64,000 nt of DNA from Physella acuta (Eukaryota > Mollusca > Gastropoda > Physidae): assembly GCF_028476545.1 (NCBI RefSeq), contig NW_026731937.1, positions 431,614 to 495,613 on the forward strand. The letters are read 5' to 3'. Both the position numbers and the translations under genes were made by a program. Shown piece after piece: positions 28,986-55,250 of this stretch. Within the stretch, counting starts at the first letter, position 1. The number at the start of each line of letters is the position of its first letter. Under the pieces are notes generated by a model. That model searched no databases. It saw only the letters and a program-made list of their open reading frames with translations, and was not told the DNA's origin.

Positions 28986-29826
28986 AACAAAAAAAGCCTT
29001 TTACCTAAAGCTATATTAGTAAAGTATACTGGGATAGTAACATGAAGATTAAACTAGTTGAACAGATTACCTTTATAAGCTAACAATGAAAGAATCGATA
29101 AATCACACTAATGTCATCACATGTTACACATACAGTAATCCAATTTAAAAAATAAACTCAGCGGAAAAACTATGAAATTCTGCCCAGCACCTGCTTGTAC
29201 GGTGTGTAGGCGAGCGATGCGGATGACTGGTCTCGGTTCTCGCTCATCAGTTAGTAGTCAGCGCGAGCTAATATTGAGCTGAGTAGTATTTAGGTCACTG
29301 GGTCATTCCTAAACCGTGAGTCGAATACGCAGAGAGTGATCGGTATTTCAGCAGTTAGGCTGGAATTTGGGTTGTCTCCCTTATTTTTATCATACCTCAG
29401 TTTGTGAAGACCGATGGGGATATGGGATATTACAGAGATCAGTAGTCGGAGACAGCTGTTCTCTCTACAGACCCCACCCCTCCCCCACCCTAAATAGTTC
29501 ATATTAGTTCTTCTCATGTGTTCATACATGGTGCCAATATATTACCTGTGATTTTCACCCAAACCCGGTTTTTAGCTCTCACTCAAGCAATAAAATAAAA
29601 AGTACTCTGCGTTACATTTCGTAACCTCATAACCAAGTAGATTAAAATCTATACGGCATACCCTTATCCCTAGCAATAACAATTATGGAATATTTTTTTT
29701 TGGACTATTTTGTAATTATTTATTTATTTTATTTATTATTAAATATTTATTATTTTATGACAATCGTACTTAAGCTTATGCTGTCTCTTTTAGACATATT
29801 TCCACATGAACCAGTGCCAGATTCCC

Positions 29827-29857
<31 letters not shown>

Positions 29858-30334
29858 ATACACACATACGGACAAATAGGATTTTCAACAAAAAAAATTA
29901 TGTAGAAAATATAGACGTTGTATACGTTAACAAATGTGCACCGGAAGTTTCCAGAGCCCCCCCCCCCTCCCCCACAACCCCGACACCGGAGAAAAATGTC
30001 TGAAAGAAAATATATGCTTAAGCACGAACATAGTCCCAAGTATAACTAAAACCTTAACCAACATACTATTGTTTAGCAGAGCTAAGAGAAATGTTTTACG
30101 ATTTTCCATGTAGTTATTTATTTTCTTTGTAGCTTTTATCTTAAGTAAAGAACATGCATCGACCTTGGGCAAATTTATACGACAAAAGATAAGAAACCGC
30201 CATGAACCATAAACCCGATAGCATGTTCTCATGGTAATAAACACTTCAACCACCAACTTAAAAAAACACAATTTATTCATCATCATCATTTTCCGTTCGT
30301 GTCAAAGACACATGCGGCAGATGAAGTAGAGTTG

Positions 30335-30530
30335 ATACGAGCCGACCCGCGGCGTATCACACGCCGCTATTTAGTTTTATTTTCTACTTTTTAGTAATTC
30401 ATAATTTGTGAATTCGACAGTACCAATGCTGTCACTGAAAATATTTGCTTTATATTACTGAAACCCTCCTTACCCCACCCCCCCCCCTCCGTGAAGGCAG
30501 CCTCCTCTAAGCTTATTATATCATCATTAG
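30335..30530 (+). repeat. Dispersed GAATTCACAAATTATGA module
   Basis: Contains GAGCCGACCCGCGGCGTATC, CATAATTTGTGAATTCGACA and CCAATGCTGTCACTG, followed by C runs and GAAGGCAGCCTCC. It is shared with the left half of the 40853-42201 element (reverse) and with 59560-59780. Family unknown. Confidence 0.5.
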
Positions 30531-30627
30531 AAACGTTTTAAAAAGTAATGTGAAAGTCAGCGGTATAAACTGGTTCGCCCAAACATACAAAACAGCAGAG
30601 CAGATATTGGAGAACTTATTAATAAAG

Positions 30628-30836
30628 CAGAGGTGTAGCGTCCCCTCCCGGTGCCCGGAGAAAAACTTTCAATTTGCCCCCCCCCCCCCCCCCCCCCAAT
30701 AATTTTTTTTTTATATTTATAATTCACAATAGCAGCTAAAATGAGCTTATTTTGGCACCCCTAGGGTCGGTGCCCGGGGACATGTGTACCCCCTCCCCCC
30801 CCGCAGCCCATCCCCCACCCCGTCGCTACGCCTCTG
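30628..30836. mobile_element. GGCGTAGCGA-family MITE
   Basis: Ends CAGAGGTGTAGCG and CGCTACGCCTCTG, flanked by TAATAAAG (30620-30627) and TAATAGAG (30837-30844), an 8-bp duplication with one mismatch. Two long C runs lie inside. Confidence 0.85.
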
Positions 30837-31045
30837 TAATAGAGTAAACAGAAAAGGGCTATGTAATGTACCATTGCTATATACGACCGCCACTGTTTTT
30901 TATACCAAAATAATTAAACACATCCTTATTCCTTTCGAGTAATGTAATTTGTGCATGTTCACGTCTCTATTCATTAAGGAACGATACTGTACTGCAAATC
31001 AAAAGCTGATGAAGTAAAACGGTATACGAAACGAAGAGATCATGG

Positions 31046-31108
31046 CAGTGGCGTAGGCAAGGGGGGGGGGGGTTAGGGGGTATAACCCCTCCCATGGACT
31101 CACACCCC

Positions 31109-31201
<93 letters not shown>

Positions 31202-31261
31202 TTTATACATATGGAAAAATATTTGAACCCCTCCCATGACCAATTCCTGGCTACGCCACTG
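31046..31261. mobile_element. Related MITE (CAGTGGCGTAGGCAAGG ends) with internal (AT)n
   Basis: Ends CAGTGGCGTAGGCAAGG and CTGGCTACGCCACTG, flanked by GATCATGG (31038-31045) and GATCAGGG (31262-31269). Almost half of it is an (AT)n tract (31112-31198), so the microsatellite seems to have expanded inside the element. Confidence 0.82.
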
Positions 31262-31466
31262 GATCAGGGAATAGCAGTATAGAAATAAATTATTATTAAA
31301 ATGCCAGACGTAGACATACGTAGTCCTAGAAAAAAAAAGTCGTTTTAGCCAGAAAGGATCCGAACCCACCCCTCCACCACGGCACCGAATCGCCTTACCT
31401 GCCGTGCCTCGGGTCAGAAGAGTAGAGACTATGATCGTACACATTCATAGTCAAGGAAAAACCACA

Positions 31467-31808
31467 CAAATCTAGCTAACATGCACAACGAGGTCAGCAC
31501 TTACTATAAGTCTGCATCCATGTCGGTATTTTATCCAGAAGACGTACTTGTATTTAGACGCTTCCTATAACGTAAACAAAACGAACGACTACTGCTCAGC
31601 GTTAACACAGTGGTAAGAGATTCTGGTACACAGGGGAGAAAAAAAAAACAAATATGGCGGTCGCTTGCATAAGAGAACAGCCCGAGTTCTTCCCCCTCTC
31701 TCCGTCTTCACACACAGCCATAACTTGACACAATTTTTAGGACAAGGGCGATGACTGGGGCAAGGGCGGTAATTTAGATAAAGTACGGTGGAGCATGGAG
31801 AGGGGAAT
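31467..31808. repeat. Second copy of the 950-1290 segment
   Basis: Matches 950-1290 with scattered substitutions. It lies downstream of copy B as the other lies downstream of copy A. In copy A the unit is followed by (AT)n and a composite repeat. Here it is followed by a degenerate TGTAATTTGTAAAG array. Confidence 0.65.
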
Positions 31809-31829
31809 TAGTTCGTATGGATGTGAAGT

Positions 31830-32335
31830 CGTGTGTAATTTGAAATGATGTGTAAGGATAATTGTAAAGACTTGTTTAGGTTGTAAAGAAATGTGTAATT
31901 TGTAAAGACGTTTGTAACATGTAAAAATGTGTGTAATTTGTAAAGTGATTTGTAGTTTATAAAAAATTATGTATATTTGTAAAGTCATTTATAATTTGTA
32001 AACGTGTGTAATTTGTTAATCTCTAACGATATATGCAAATATATAAAGATATGTATATTTTGTGAACATGTTTTAAAATTGAAAATATATGTTTATATTG
32101 TAAACATGTGTAACTTGTAAAGAACTGTGTAAATTGTACATATGCGTGTATTTTATAAAGAGGTGAATCGTTTTTAAAGATGAGTGTATTTTGTAATGAT
32201 GCATGCAATTTTTAAAATTAAGTGTAATTTGTAAGATTTGTGTCATCTGTACCGAGGTGTATAATTTGTAAATGTAGCCTGTCATTTATAAAGCTGTGTA
32301 TAATTTATAAAGTTCTCTTATAGTTTATGAAATAG
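31830..32335. repeat. Degenerate TGTAATTTGTAAAG array
   Basis: About 500 bp of loosely repeated TGTGTAATTTGTAAAG-type phrases of 13-18 bp. The several open frames across it are by-products of the periodicity. Confidence 0.7.
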
Positions 32336-32795
32336 TGATACATATAAAACTAAAGCTAATGCGACAAGCAACGTGCATCGACACTTGTACTGTAATCAAA
32401 TTAAAAAAAGGACATTGTCTAGCTCAGTGTCGTATCAAATTTACCCCTGAGGTTTAACAAAAACACTACACATAAGGTACAACACATCCGGTTTTGTGAA
32501 TGTATCATGTGAATGGATACTGTGACATGTTCTGTGTCCAGTTACATATCTGTTCGCCAACTCAGAGTCAGGTACCCATGAGAGCTGGATAGACTCAGGG
32601 AGTCTAGGAGCAGATTTTCAAAGAAGCCATTTCCGTAAAAAATATTTGTAGTAGGTGACAGGATTCCAATAAAGGAATATTAGACTACTAGACTACAAGC
32701 GGGTTGTTGTACAACGTTCTTACTCTTCCTAAACAGCATAGCGTAGAATAACGATAAAGACCTATGTCCTCGACGCTAGTATCTTGAACCTATAA

Positions 32796-33048
32796 CAGTA
32801 GCGTAGCGAGGGGGGGGGGGGGCGGGGGGGGGGGGACATATGTCCCTGGGCGCCGACCTTAGGGGGCGCCAAAATGGGTTGGAAAAATAAATTGAAAGGT
32901 TGAGGGGGTGCAAATCGAAAACTCGAGGGGGGGGGATGCAAATCGAAAGTTTGACGGGGGGGGGGGGGTGGTGCAAATCGAAATCTTGATGGGGGGTGCA
33001 GATCGAAAAGTTTGTCACCGGGCGCCGGGAAGGGTCGCTACGCCTCTG
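32796..33048. mobile_element. GGCGTAGCGA-family MITE
   Basis: Ends CAGTAGCGTAGCGAGG and TCGCTACGCCTCTG, flanked by ACCTATAA (32788-32795) and ACCTATGA (33049-33056). It carries tandem GTGCAAATCGAAA phrases separated by poly-G. Confidence 0.85.
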
Positions 33049-33094
33049 ACCTATGATAGTGACGACAATTTTATCTTCCGAATTGGTATGCTAA

Positions 33095-36080
33095 GCAAAT
33101 TTTACCACTAGGTTTGTTGTATAAAATAAATACAAATGTCAATGAAAAATAAAATGTTAATGTTATTCAATGAAAACATTTTGTTTTTTCATTTTATAAC
33201 TTTTTATTGAAATCATGTACAGCGTGTACAAAAACAAATCTTAAAATAAAACAGTAGAGAAGAGGGTAAAATATCTTTGCAGCACAAACTCTAAAAGTGA
33301 TAGTTTTTCTTGAGCAATCACTGCTTTTAATAATATACACATACATTATAATTTACAATTACTTGCCGGATCAACAAGAAAGCTTTAGATGAACTAATAT
33401 TTTATCATTATTCAATCAACATTGTAGAACTATACGTCGTAGCCTATAGTGAAAAAGACACATTGAGTTACTGGCACACATTTGAATATCATGTACAACA
33501 TTATTTAGCAAAAGGAATGTAAAATTATTATTATTTTGTTAAAACAAATTATGTAAGGCATAGCTTATTGTAAACGTGTAATAAAGTTATTAAAAGATAG
33601 GGTTTGTTTTTAAAATATATGATATTGCTGTTACTTATTTTTATAATATATGATATTGATGTCATCTATTTTTTATAATATATGATATTGCTGTTACTTA
33701 TTGAAAGTAAAGTTAGTATCGAGAGTAAGAAGAGTGGTGGTATAACATATTTAAACGAAGGTTTCTGCTTCAGTATGGTGGGATAACGTATTATGACAGT
33801 AGGGATTGTGGATATCAGGGATTGCGAGTATAAAAGATGATGGTATTAGGGATTGGGAATAGCAAGGATTTGAGATGGAGGGGATCGGCGTAGAAGGGAT
33901 TGATGTAGAAGGGATTTGGGGTAAAAAAAAATCGCGGAAGCTTAGAAGACGTTAGTTGTGGTGCATGTATGAATAACCTGTTTATTAAATTTAATTTTTA
34001 TATTGAAACAATTCATTTAAAATCTGGTGTTGTAATAGTTTTTTTGTGTGTGTGTTAAGCCAAGAAAGGATAAAAGAAACAGTAAAGAGGCACCAGCCTC
34101 TGAGCATAGTAATGAAAGCCCAAGCTTAATTAGAGACAACTACACATAATGATACATATATTAAAGCAGAGGCGTAGCGACCCTTCCCGGCGCCCGGGGA
34201 CAAACTTTTCGATTTGCACCCCCCCCCCCTCGAGATTTTGATTTGCACACCCCCCCCCCCCCCCCCTCAGTCAGAGGTTAAATTTTGGAATTAATTGAGT
34301 AATAACCAATGAAAAAAGTGACACTAATAGGTATACAATAAAAATAGTAATTAGTTTAATCTTTTTCCTTCACCCATTTTAAATAAATACATTTCATGTT
34401 ATTATATTTTTAGAATAGGCCTACTAATTAGGAGGATTTGTCATTCAACTTCAGCATAATTATAAATAAACATAAACTATAATAAATAAAATTAGCTAAC
34501 AGCTTTATACTATTCATGGTTTAATCTGTCAAACCAAAGTAATTCTATTTCTTTCTTTAAAAATATGAAATATGATATTTATCTAACAATACTAAGTTAA
34601 CGAGGAATAAAATAACGATACAGTGAAGCAGGAGTCAGAAAAGAGATTATGCCAATATCTCTAAATATTTAGTTTTCTGACATGCATTTTCATGTCTATT
34701 TAACTAGTTCAATAGAACGAGTCTCCACCGGGTACATAGACAAAGTTAACCCATTAAAAATACAGTAAAATTATTTCACCGAAGTAAACAAGTTAATACC
34801 CACAAGGAGAACAGTAACAACAGTGGTAAAGAGTTTCATTAACTCTACAGTTAAATATAGAATATAGAGTAACCTCCCTTTGTTTATCAAAGCGCATTTT
34901 ATTCCACTAGACTTGGTGAAAAACTGCAAGGTACTATTGAGAAAAAGAAATGTTAGCTAGTATAACTGAGATCATGAATTAAAGGTATTCACTAAAATAA
35001 TAGATTAGTGTGTCTTAAAAAGTAGATAATTTCTCTTGAAAATAGATTAAGATATGTAAACAGTCCAAATTAGCCACGACAACAGTAGTAAGCTATAACT
35101 TTAATCAGCTCAAAAAACACAATGTTGCCAAGGCTAAATAATATATGCTTGTTGTTGTTATAAACATAACATTTTTATATATTAATAACAACATATAAGT
35201 ACACTTTTAAAATGAATTAATTATGTTAGAAATGCTCATAACATTCATGCAAACAATTTAATGAATTATGTAGAGGTAAACCTACTATTTAAAAAAAAAT
35301 ATTATTTATATACTACATATATTTTACTTTAATCAAAAAAAATTATCTTGATTATTGAACTAATTTAAAAGTTAAATTACTTAGCATTTTAAGGGTGTAC
35401 ATTGCAAACTAAACATTGAACCTTACTATTAACAAAAAACATTGTTACAATTTTTTAAATGGGATCATATCAACACTAACTCTTACACTAATTGTTATAA
35501 TGAACCCAACCATATGTAACCTCCTACCTGATCTTGTAAAATAATTTACAGTCAAGTTTAATCTAGTTTTTTTGGAAATTTATTTCTTCATACAACTATA
35601 GTAGTGCTATGTGTTTTTGAACATAAATAGTCAAGCTTTTTTGAAAATCTATTTCTTAGTAAAGTAGCGTTATGTGCTTTTGCACATAGATGAAATAATA
35701 CATAGTCAAGCTTTGTTTTGTATGTTTATTGCAGTCTATCTAGTAAAACTAAACTTAGCCTAGGTAAGCTATAGGAAAAATAAGTCCAAGTAATATCCCT
35801 TTGTAAATAAGGTTGGAGTAAAACAATAAGCTTAGGTTAACATTTTATCACAGACAATAATGAATAGTTCTATATTGTATTTTAGTTGATAAATAGCTTT
35901 TTAAACTAAAACGCTTTTTATAGTATTTAGCAGATTAATGGACACGATAGGCCTATTTTATTTTCAAGATTGCAGACAAAATTATCCTGTAAAACACTAT
36001 TTTTTAAACAGTTTTTAGCAGATTTAAAAGGTGAAATTTAACAGATATATGTACATGAACAATAAAACTGTAAGAATGAT
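33095..36080. repeat. Paralogous 3' flank of copy B
   Basis: Counterpart of 4345-8442, about 1.1 kb shorter because it lacks the pearl-like element and the hairpin. It has its own inserted C-rich MITE fragment near 34167-34270 (GCAGAGGCGTAGCGACCC). It also contains the degenerate GGGATTG mini-repeats seen near 4990-5070. Confidence 0.7.
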
Positions 36081-49055
<12,975 letters not shown>

Positions 49056-49145
49056 CTGTGGATTGGAAAAAACAACAACGCATTTTCATGACTGTTTGGT
49101 GTGAGCACAATTTTCAACCCATAGATTTTCTAAACTTCGCCCATA

Positions 49146-49945
<800 letters not shown>

Positions 49946-50135
49946 TTTGGCGCTGCGGACAGGATGAATTCAACTAGACTTGCCGCTTGAGGCACCCATA
50001 GTCAACCTTGTTCATAACTGTGTTTCGTGTGTGTGTGAATTCGGACATTCAGGAACAGGGAAAATTGAGGAACGAGGAAAATTTTTCATACACACACGGT
50101 AACAAAGAACTCTTTTTTTTTACTCAAGGAATAAA

Positions 50136-51008
50136 ATGTCTACTCTGGACGAGAAGCAGACCCATATTGTGGTCCTGCCCAGAGAGTCCCACATTAACAA
50201 ATTTTACGGGGACGGTGATCCAGCTTTAACCAACAGGTTCAGTGAAGAGGTCAAAGCGGCCTGGGCCTCGAGACAGATGTCACCAGAGGAAAGATTAAGA
50301 CTGCTGATGGGCAGTATAGGAGAGACGGTTAGGGCAGAGGTCAAATGCCACGATAAAACCATCCAATCAGATCCAGATAAGGTGCTGGATCTAATTATGG
50401 AGACCTTTGGGGAGAGACGGTCGGGATCGCAACTGCTATCGGGGTTCGTAGGCTTAAAGCAAAGAATGGCGGAGAGTGTGATGGAGTATTCACACCGAAT
50501 GAACAGGGCCTTTGATTCGGTAAAGGGCAAAACACCTGACATTGATGTACGCCTACTGAGGGACCATTTCATCGAGGGGCTAGCAACCCCGATCTTAAGG
50601 AGAGAGTTGAAAGAGGAGGTCCACAAAGACCCGCAGTTGACCTTCCTTCAGGTCAGGAACTCAGCGATCCGCAGGTCCGAGGATGAGGACCAATCGAACT
50701 GTTCGGTGGACAAAGTCTCTGTGCCGGAACAGAAACAATTCCCACCCACAGGGACCGGCACGGTGGAAACCATGATGGCTCAACTGTTGGCCCACCTGAA
50801 TAAGGTTGAGCAACGATTGGAGAGGTTAGAAAGCAGGTCAACAGCTGAGAATCAGGAAAAGAACGGGACAAAACAGAGACAGGTTGGACGGCCGCGACCC
50901 GCCGGTCCATCGCTCCGGTGGACGGCTGACGGTCGACCAATTTGCTTGTCCTGTTCACACCCGGACATATGGCACGGGACTGTCAGGGGAAACGATCGCC
51001 TTATGTAA
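50136..51008 (+). CDS. gag: gag of the gypsy element
   Basis: A 290-residue frame in the gag position. It is charged and helical, with a retrotransposon-gag-like stretch in the first half (MSPEERLRLLMGSIGETV, then HRMNRAFDSVKG) and a coiled-coil-like segment near residues 205-235. The cysteine-rich stretch expected of a nucleocapsid lies at the overlap with pol. The overlap of about 67 nt between two frames is consistent with the frameshifting this family uses. This is part of the LTR element, not a host gene. Confidence 0.8.
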   Translation: MSTLDEKQTHIVVLPRESHINKFYGDGDPALTNRFSEEVKAAWASRQMSPEERLRLLMGSIGETVRAEVKCHDKTIQSDPDKVLDLIMETFGERRSGSQLLSGFVGLKQRMAESVMEYSHRMNRAFDSVKGKTPDIDVRLLRDHFIEGLATPILRRELKEEVHKDPQLTFLQVRNSAIRRSEDEDQSNCSVDKVSVPEQKQFPPTGTGTVETMMAQLLAHLNKVEQRLERLESRSTAENQEKNGTKQRQVGRPRPAGPSLRWTADGRPICLSCSHPDIWHGTVRGNDRLM

Positions 51009-54000
51009 GGCAGGGCCAGGCTACAGAGGGGCGAGGTTATGGCCCAAGAAACAAAATGATGGGAGTCTGTCCCGAAATGGTGATTACGATTGGGGACATC
51101 GCGGTGAAGGCAATTGTGGATACAGGCTCCCAGGTGACGACAATTACGGAAAATTTTTACACCAAATGGATGAAAGGAAAAGACCATAGGTTGAGGTCTG
51201 ACACATGCATGCGCCTGACGGCAGCTAATGGACTAACCATTCCATACTGTGGTTATTTTCTGGCGGATGTCGTGGTGGCGGGACATAGGTTGAAGCAGGT
51301 TGGGGTGTTCGTTACGAAACACAACCTAGAGACAAATGTGTCAAATATACCTTGCCTGTTGGGCATGAATATTCTTGGCCAGTTGCCAGAATTTCTTACA
51401 AATATTGTCGGATCGACCACACCAGGTCGGGGATCCAAGTTGGCCAGGTTTGCCAAGACCAGAGGAAGGATATCAGTCCCGGCAAACACGGTCAAGGCAA
51501 TCACATTACAAATTGGTGATAGAAGCGTGAATGGTGATGTGATGATAGAACCATGTGGCGCCGCACTGAGGGAAGGCGTCGTGTTACTGCGGACATACAC
51601 ATCAGCGGAGAAGGGACTAGTTCAAGGATTAGTGGCAAATGTTTTGGATGAGGAAATTTTTATACCGCCTAATACTCTGGTAGGAGTACCACAGAACGTC
51701 GAGGTACTAAGGTCGGCACAGTGCATCGAACTGAGCAATACCAGCAGTAATGAAGTAACAATTAGGTCGGTCAATGTGACGGCCGAGGTGAAGAAAGAGG
51801 ATGGCCGATCATATACATTCCCGGAAACTGAGGACCCAAAACTAAATGAATTGCTGAATAAGTACAGGGATATATTTGCCTCGTACGAGGGTGATTTGGG
51901 TTACACGGAAGTAATAAAACACCAGATACCCTTACTACAAGACAAGCCGGTGGCGCAACCTTATCGAAGATTACCACCAAGTCACTACTCGGCGGTGAAA
52001 GCACACCTGAACGATCTACTAAAAAAGGGAATTATTACAACCAGCACTAGCCCGTATGCGGCACCGATAGTAGTGGTAAAAAAGAAGTCAGGGGAGATAA
52101 GACTGTGTTGTGATTACCGGAAATTGAACAATATCACAAGAAGGGATGCATTCCCCTTGCCTCGTATTGATGAATGTCTTGATGCGTTGGGGGGAGCAAG
52201 ATTTTTTTCTACCTTAGATTTGGCTAGCGGCTACCACCAAGTGGCCATGCACCCCAACGATCAACATAAGACTGCATTTATTTCTTCACTGGGACTGTAC
52301 GAGTGGACCCGTATGCCGTTTGGTCTAACTAATGCGCCTGCTACATTCCAGCGAGTAATGCAGAGTGCTATGAGTGACTTTCTATTTCAAATAATGTTGG
52401 TGTACTTGGATGATATACTGGTTTACTCAAAAACTTGGGAGGACCATCTAAAAAGATTAGAACAAGTGTTTCTCCGTCTTAGGGAGATAGGAGTAAAGCT
52501 GAACCCAGACAAATGCGGCTTCGGTCTGAAATCGGTACATTTTTTGGGTTATGTGATTTCGTCGGATGGCATCGCCACTGACCCAGATAAAATTGCAGCT
52601 GTTAAAGAATGGAAACAGCCAACAACTACAGTGGAGGTCAGATCATTCTTGGGCTTTGCTTCCTATTATAGAAAATTTGTACCTGGTTTTGCAAAAATTG
52701 CCGCACCGTTGCATGACTTGGTAAACAAAATGACAAAGAAACACAGTAAGGAGAAAAAGAAAGGTAAAACACAACTGATAGGTGAATTATGGACTGATGA
52801 ATGCCTGAACTCATTTAAGCTCTTGAAAAAGGCTTTGACAGAGACGCCGATATTAGGATACGCGGACTTTGACAAACCATTTCGGCTAGAAATTGACGCC
52901 AGCTCTAAAGGTCTGGGAGCTGTGCTATCACAACAACAAAAGCAAGGTTTCAGGGTTATTGCGTATGCCAGTCGAGCTCTGAAGGAATCAGAGAAGAACA
53001 TGACAAATTACAGCGCCATGAAACTGGAACTTTTGACATTAAAATGGGCTGTGACTGAAAAATTCAGGGACTATCTATTAGGTGCTAAATGTGTGGTATA
53101 CACTGACAATAACCCCTTGAGTCACCTAAAGACAGCAAAGTTGGGATCCATCGAACAGCGATGGGCAGCAGAATTGGCACTCTTTGACCTGGAGATAAAA
53201 TATCGCCCGGGGCGGTCCAATGGCAATGCGGACGCTTTATCAAGGAATCCGTACGAGAGACCGGGCGATGAGGAAGAAACGCTGACAGGAATATGTGAGG
53301 TCAGAGCGTCAACAGATATCCCTCACGGGGTGCAAGTGATGCAAAACGGACAGACCGGGGTGGAGCACATATCCACAGAGCCCGGACATATGGACATTAG
53401 TGATTTTAATTGCCTTAATCACAAAGAGATAAGAGATGCCCAGAGAACGGATAGTGGCTTACAGCCGCTGTTGAAACACGTCCAGGAACAAAAATTCCCA
53501 GGAAGAAGGGAAAGAGAACAATTTGGTCGAGAAACAAAGAAAATACTGAGTCAGTGGGACCGTCTCAGTATAAAGGATGGTGTTCTCATGCGGAGAATTC
53601 ATGACCAAATTGATGGGACAATACACCAGGTGGTGGTGCCTGGACAATTACGAGAAGAAGTGCTAAGGTTGGCACATGACAGGGCAGGACACCAGGGTCA
53701 GGACAGGACGCACAAAATATTACGACGGAGGTGTTACTGGCCCAATATGGAAATGGAGGTCAAACGCCATTGTGAGGCTTGTGTGAGGTGTCAGCATGCG
53801 AAAATGCCAGTTGTCAAAATGAGACAGCCATCAGGACACCTACTAGCGACAAAACCACTAGAGATTGTGGCTATGGACTTTACGTCGTTGGAGCAATCAT
53901 CGGATGGGACGGAACATGTGTTGGTAATGACTGATGTATTCACCAAATGGACTGTGGCGGTGCCCACACGAGATCAGACTGCCAAAACAGTGGCAAAGGT

Positions 54001-55042
54001 CTTAATAGAACATTGGTTCATCAAATATGGCATACCAAGACAATTACACTCTGACCAAGGAAGGGCCTTTGAGTCAGAAGTAATTAACCAACTGTGCAGC
54101 CACTACGGGATCAACAAATCTAGAACAACCACATTTAATCCGAAAGGAAACGGACAGTGCGAGCGGTTCAACCGCAGCATGCATGATTTGCTGCGTACTC
54201 TAGAACCTGAACAGAAAAAACGTTGGCCTGATTTTCTCCCAGAGTTGGTATATCTATACAACTGCACCCCCCATGCCACAACCGGCTTTTCGCCACACAT
54301 GTTGCTGTTCGGACGGGAGGCTCGACTCCCTCTTGACTTGTTCCTAGGAAAAAAGGAGAGTATGACTGGCTCATACACTGCACTGGAATATGTGAATGAA
54401 CATATGAGACGAATTAGAGAAATGTACAGGGTAGTACAGGAAAGACTAGAACATGAAGCACGGCGAAGGGAACCGCCGGTACAGACAAAGGACCCGCCAC
54501 TCAAACTGAACGACAGGGTATTACTGCGTAGCCACCCGTTAGGCAGAAACAAAATCCACGACCTCTGGGGACAGGAGATATGGCAAGTCGTGGAGATGCC
54601 TAAAGTAGCAGGTGGCCCCTTTAAGATAAGACCCATCGATCACGCCAAACCGGATCGGTGGGCGAATATTGCTCAATTAAAGAAATATTGTCATAGTCAA
54701 GAAGAGCAGTTACACACAAGGAAACCCAAGACAATTAGGGAACCGGAAACTATAACGGAAATTCACATACCCATCCCGGAACCATGTCACCATCAACAGA
54801 ACAACAGCGATACACAAGTGGAGGATAACGGCAACGAGGAGGATCCCGTTCCTCCCAGAAGCAGAGAGACAGTAGACCATCAGATAAGTGGTCCGCGGAG
54901 AAGTTTGAGAAACAGAAAGAATACGAAATTTTTTGTCAGCAACCATCAATTCTTTCATGGTCGCGCTGGTATGAGAACAGACTGTTCAAAAAGTCATAAA
55001 AGTGAACTGGTGAAGGCACCAAACGAAAAAAGGTGGATGTGA
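50942..55042 (+). CDS. pol: pol polyprotein of the gypsy element
   Basis: A 1366-residue frame with domains in Ty3/gypsy order: aspartic protease (IVDTGSQ, about 51114-51134), reverse transcriptase (YLDD about 52402-52413), RNase H (about 52870-53240), integrase zinc finger (GHQGQDRTHK ... CVRCQH, about 53690-53800) and integrase core (about 53870-54330), followed by a basic tail. The order RT, RNase H, integrase separates it from Ty1/copia. The frame overlaps the end of gag. Confidence 0.9.
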   Translation: MLVLFTPGHMARDCQGKRSPYVRQGQATEGRGYGPRNKMMGVCPEMVITIGDIAVKAIVDTGSQVTTITENFYTKWMKGKDHRLRSDTCMRLTAANGLTIPYCGYFLADVVVAGHRLKQVGVFVTKHNLETNVSNIPCLLGMNILGQLPEFLTNIVGSTTPGRGSKLARFAKTRGRISVPANTVKAITLQIGDRSVNGDVMIEPCGAALREGVVLLRTYTSAEKGLVQGLVANVLDEEIFIPPNTLVGVPQNVEVLRSAQCIELSNTSSNEVTIRSVNVTAEVKKEDGRSYTFPETEDPKLNELLNKYRDIFASYEGDLGYTEVIKHQIPLLQDKPVAQPYRRLPPSHYSAVKAHLNDLLKKGIITTSTSPYAAPIVVVKKKSGEIRLCCDYRKLNNITRRDAFPLPRIDECLDALGGARFFSTLDLASGYHQVAMHPNDQHKTAFISSLGLYEWTRMPFGLTNAPATFQRVMQSAMSDFLFQIMLVYLDDILVYSKTWEDHLKRLEQVFLRLREIGVKLNPDKCGFGLKSVHFLGYVISSDGIATDPDKIAAVKEWKQPTTTVEVRSFLGFASYYRKFVPGFAKIAAPLHDLVNKMTKKHSKEKKKGKTQLIGELWTDECLNSFKLLKKALTETPILGYADFDKPFRLEIDASSKGLGAVLSQQQKQGFRVIAYASRALKESEKNMTNYSAMKLELLTLKWAVTEKFRDYLLGAKCVVYTDNNPLSHLKTAKLGSIEQRWAAELALFDLEIKYRPGRSNGNADALSRNPYERPGDEEETLTGICEVRASTDIPHGVQVMQNGQTGVEHISTEPGHMDISDFNCLNHKEIRDAQRTDSGLQPLLKHVQEQKFPGRREREQFGRETKKILSQWDRLSIKDGVLMRRIHDQIDGTIHQVVVPGQLREEVLRLAHDRAGHQGQDRTHKILRRRCYWPNMEMEVKRHCEACVRCQHAKMPVVKMRQPSGHLLATKPLEIVAMDFTSLEQSSDGTEHVLVMTDVFTKWTVAVPTRDQTAKTVAKVLIEHWFIKYGIPRQLHSDQGRAFESEVINQLCSHYGINKSRTTTFNPKGNGQCERFNRSMHDLLRTLEPEQKKRWPDFLPELVYLYNCTPHATTGFSPHMLLFGREARLPLDLFLGKKESMTGSYTALEYVNEHMRRIREMYRVVQERLEHEARRREPPVQTKDPPLKLNDRVLLRSHPLGRNKIHDLWGQEIWQVVEMPKVAGGPFKIRPIDHAKPDRWANIAQLKKYCHSQEEQLHTRKPKTIREPETITEIHIPIPEPCHHQQNNSDTQVEDNGNEEDPVPPRSRETVDHQISGPRRSLRNRKNTKFFVSNHQFFHGRAGMRTDCSKSHKSELVKAPNEKRWM

Positions 55043-55250
55043 ATTCTAGAACTGTTTTGTGTCTGAGGAAGATGATGTAGACACATTTGATATGTGAAAT
55101 AGGGATAACTGTCAATCTTATACGAATGTGACGACATTGACAGTGAGTGGAACAATACATTTTTTTTACGGTGGTGCGATTGACTTTGAAGGACTGCACC
55201 TGCCAAGCGTTGTTTGTGGTTGATAACACACAAAAAAAGGCAGGGGTGGA

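Larger units (their letters stand above)
25179..31466. other. Intergenic region between copy A start and the second duplicated flank
   Basis: Apart from the SINEs, MITEs, pearl-like fragment and CpG-rich island listed, it holds GGGATTAAG mini-repeats (25975-26085), a second CpG-richer patch (29170-29350), and poly-C runs next to CA repeats (29825-29865). No exon with a recognisable product was found on either strand. Confidence 0.55.

Noticed and set aside
49056-49110. In-frame Met codons upstream of copy B exon 5 as the true start
   Set aside because: The acceptor of exon 5 is intact and conserved with copy A, and starting here would drop the first membrane spans. Kept only as an alternative in the findings.
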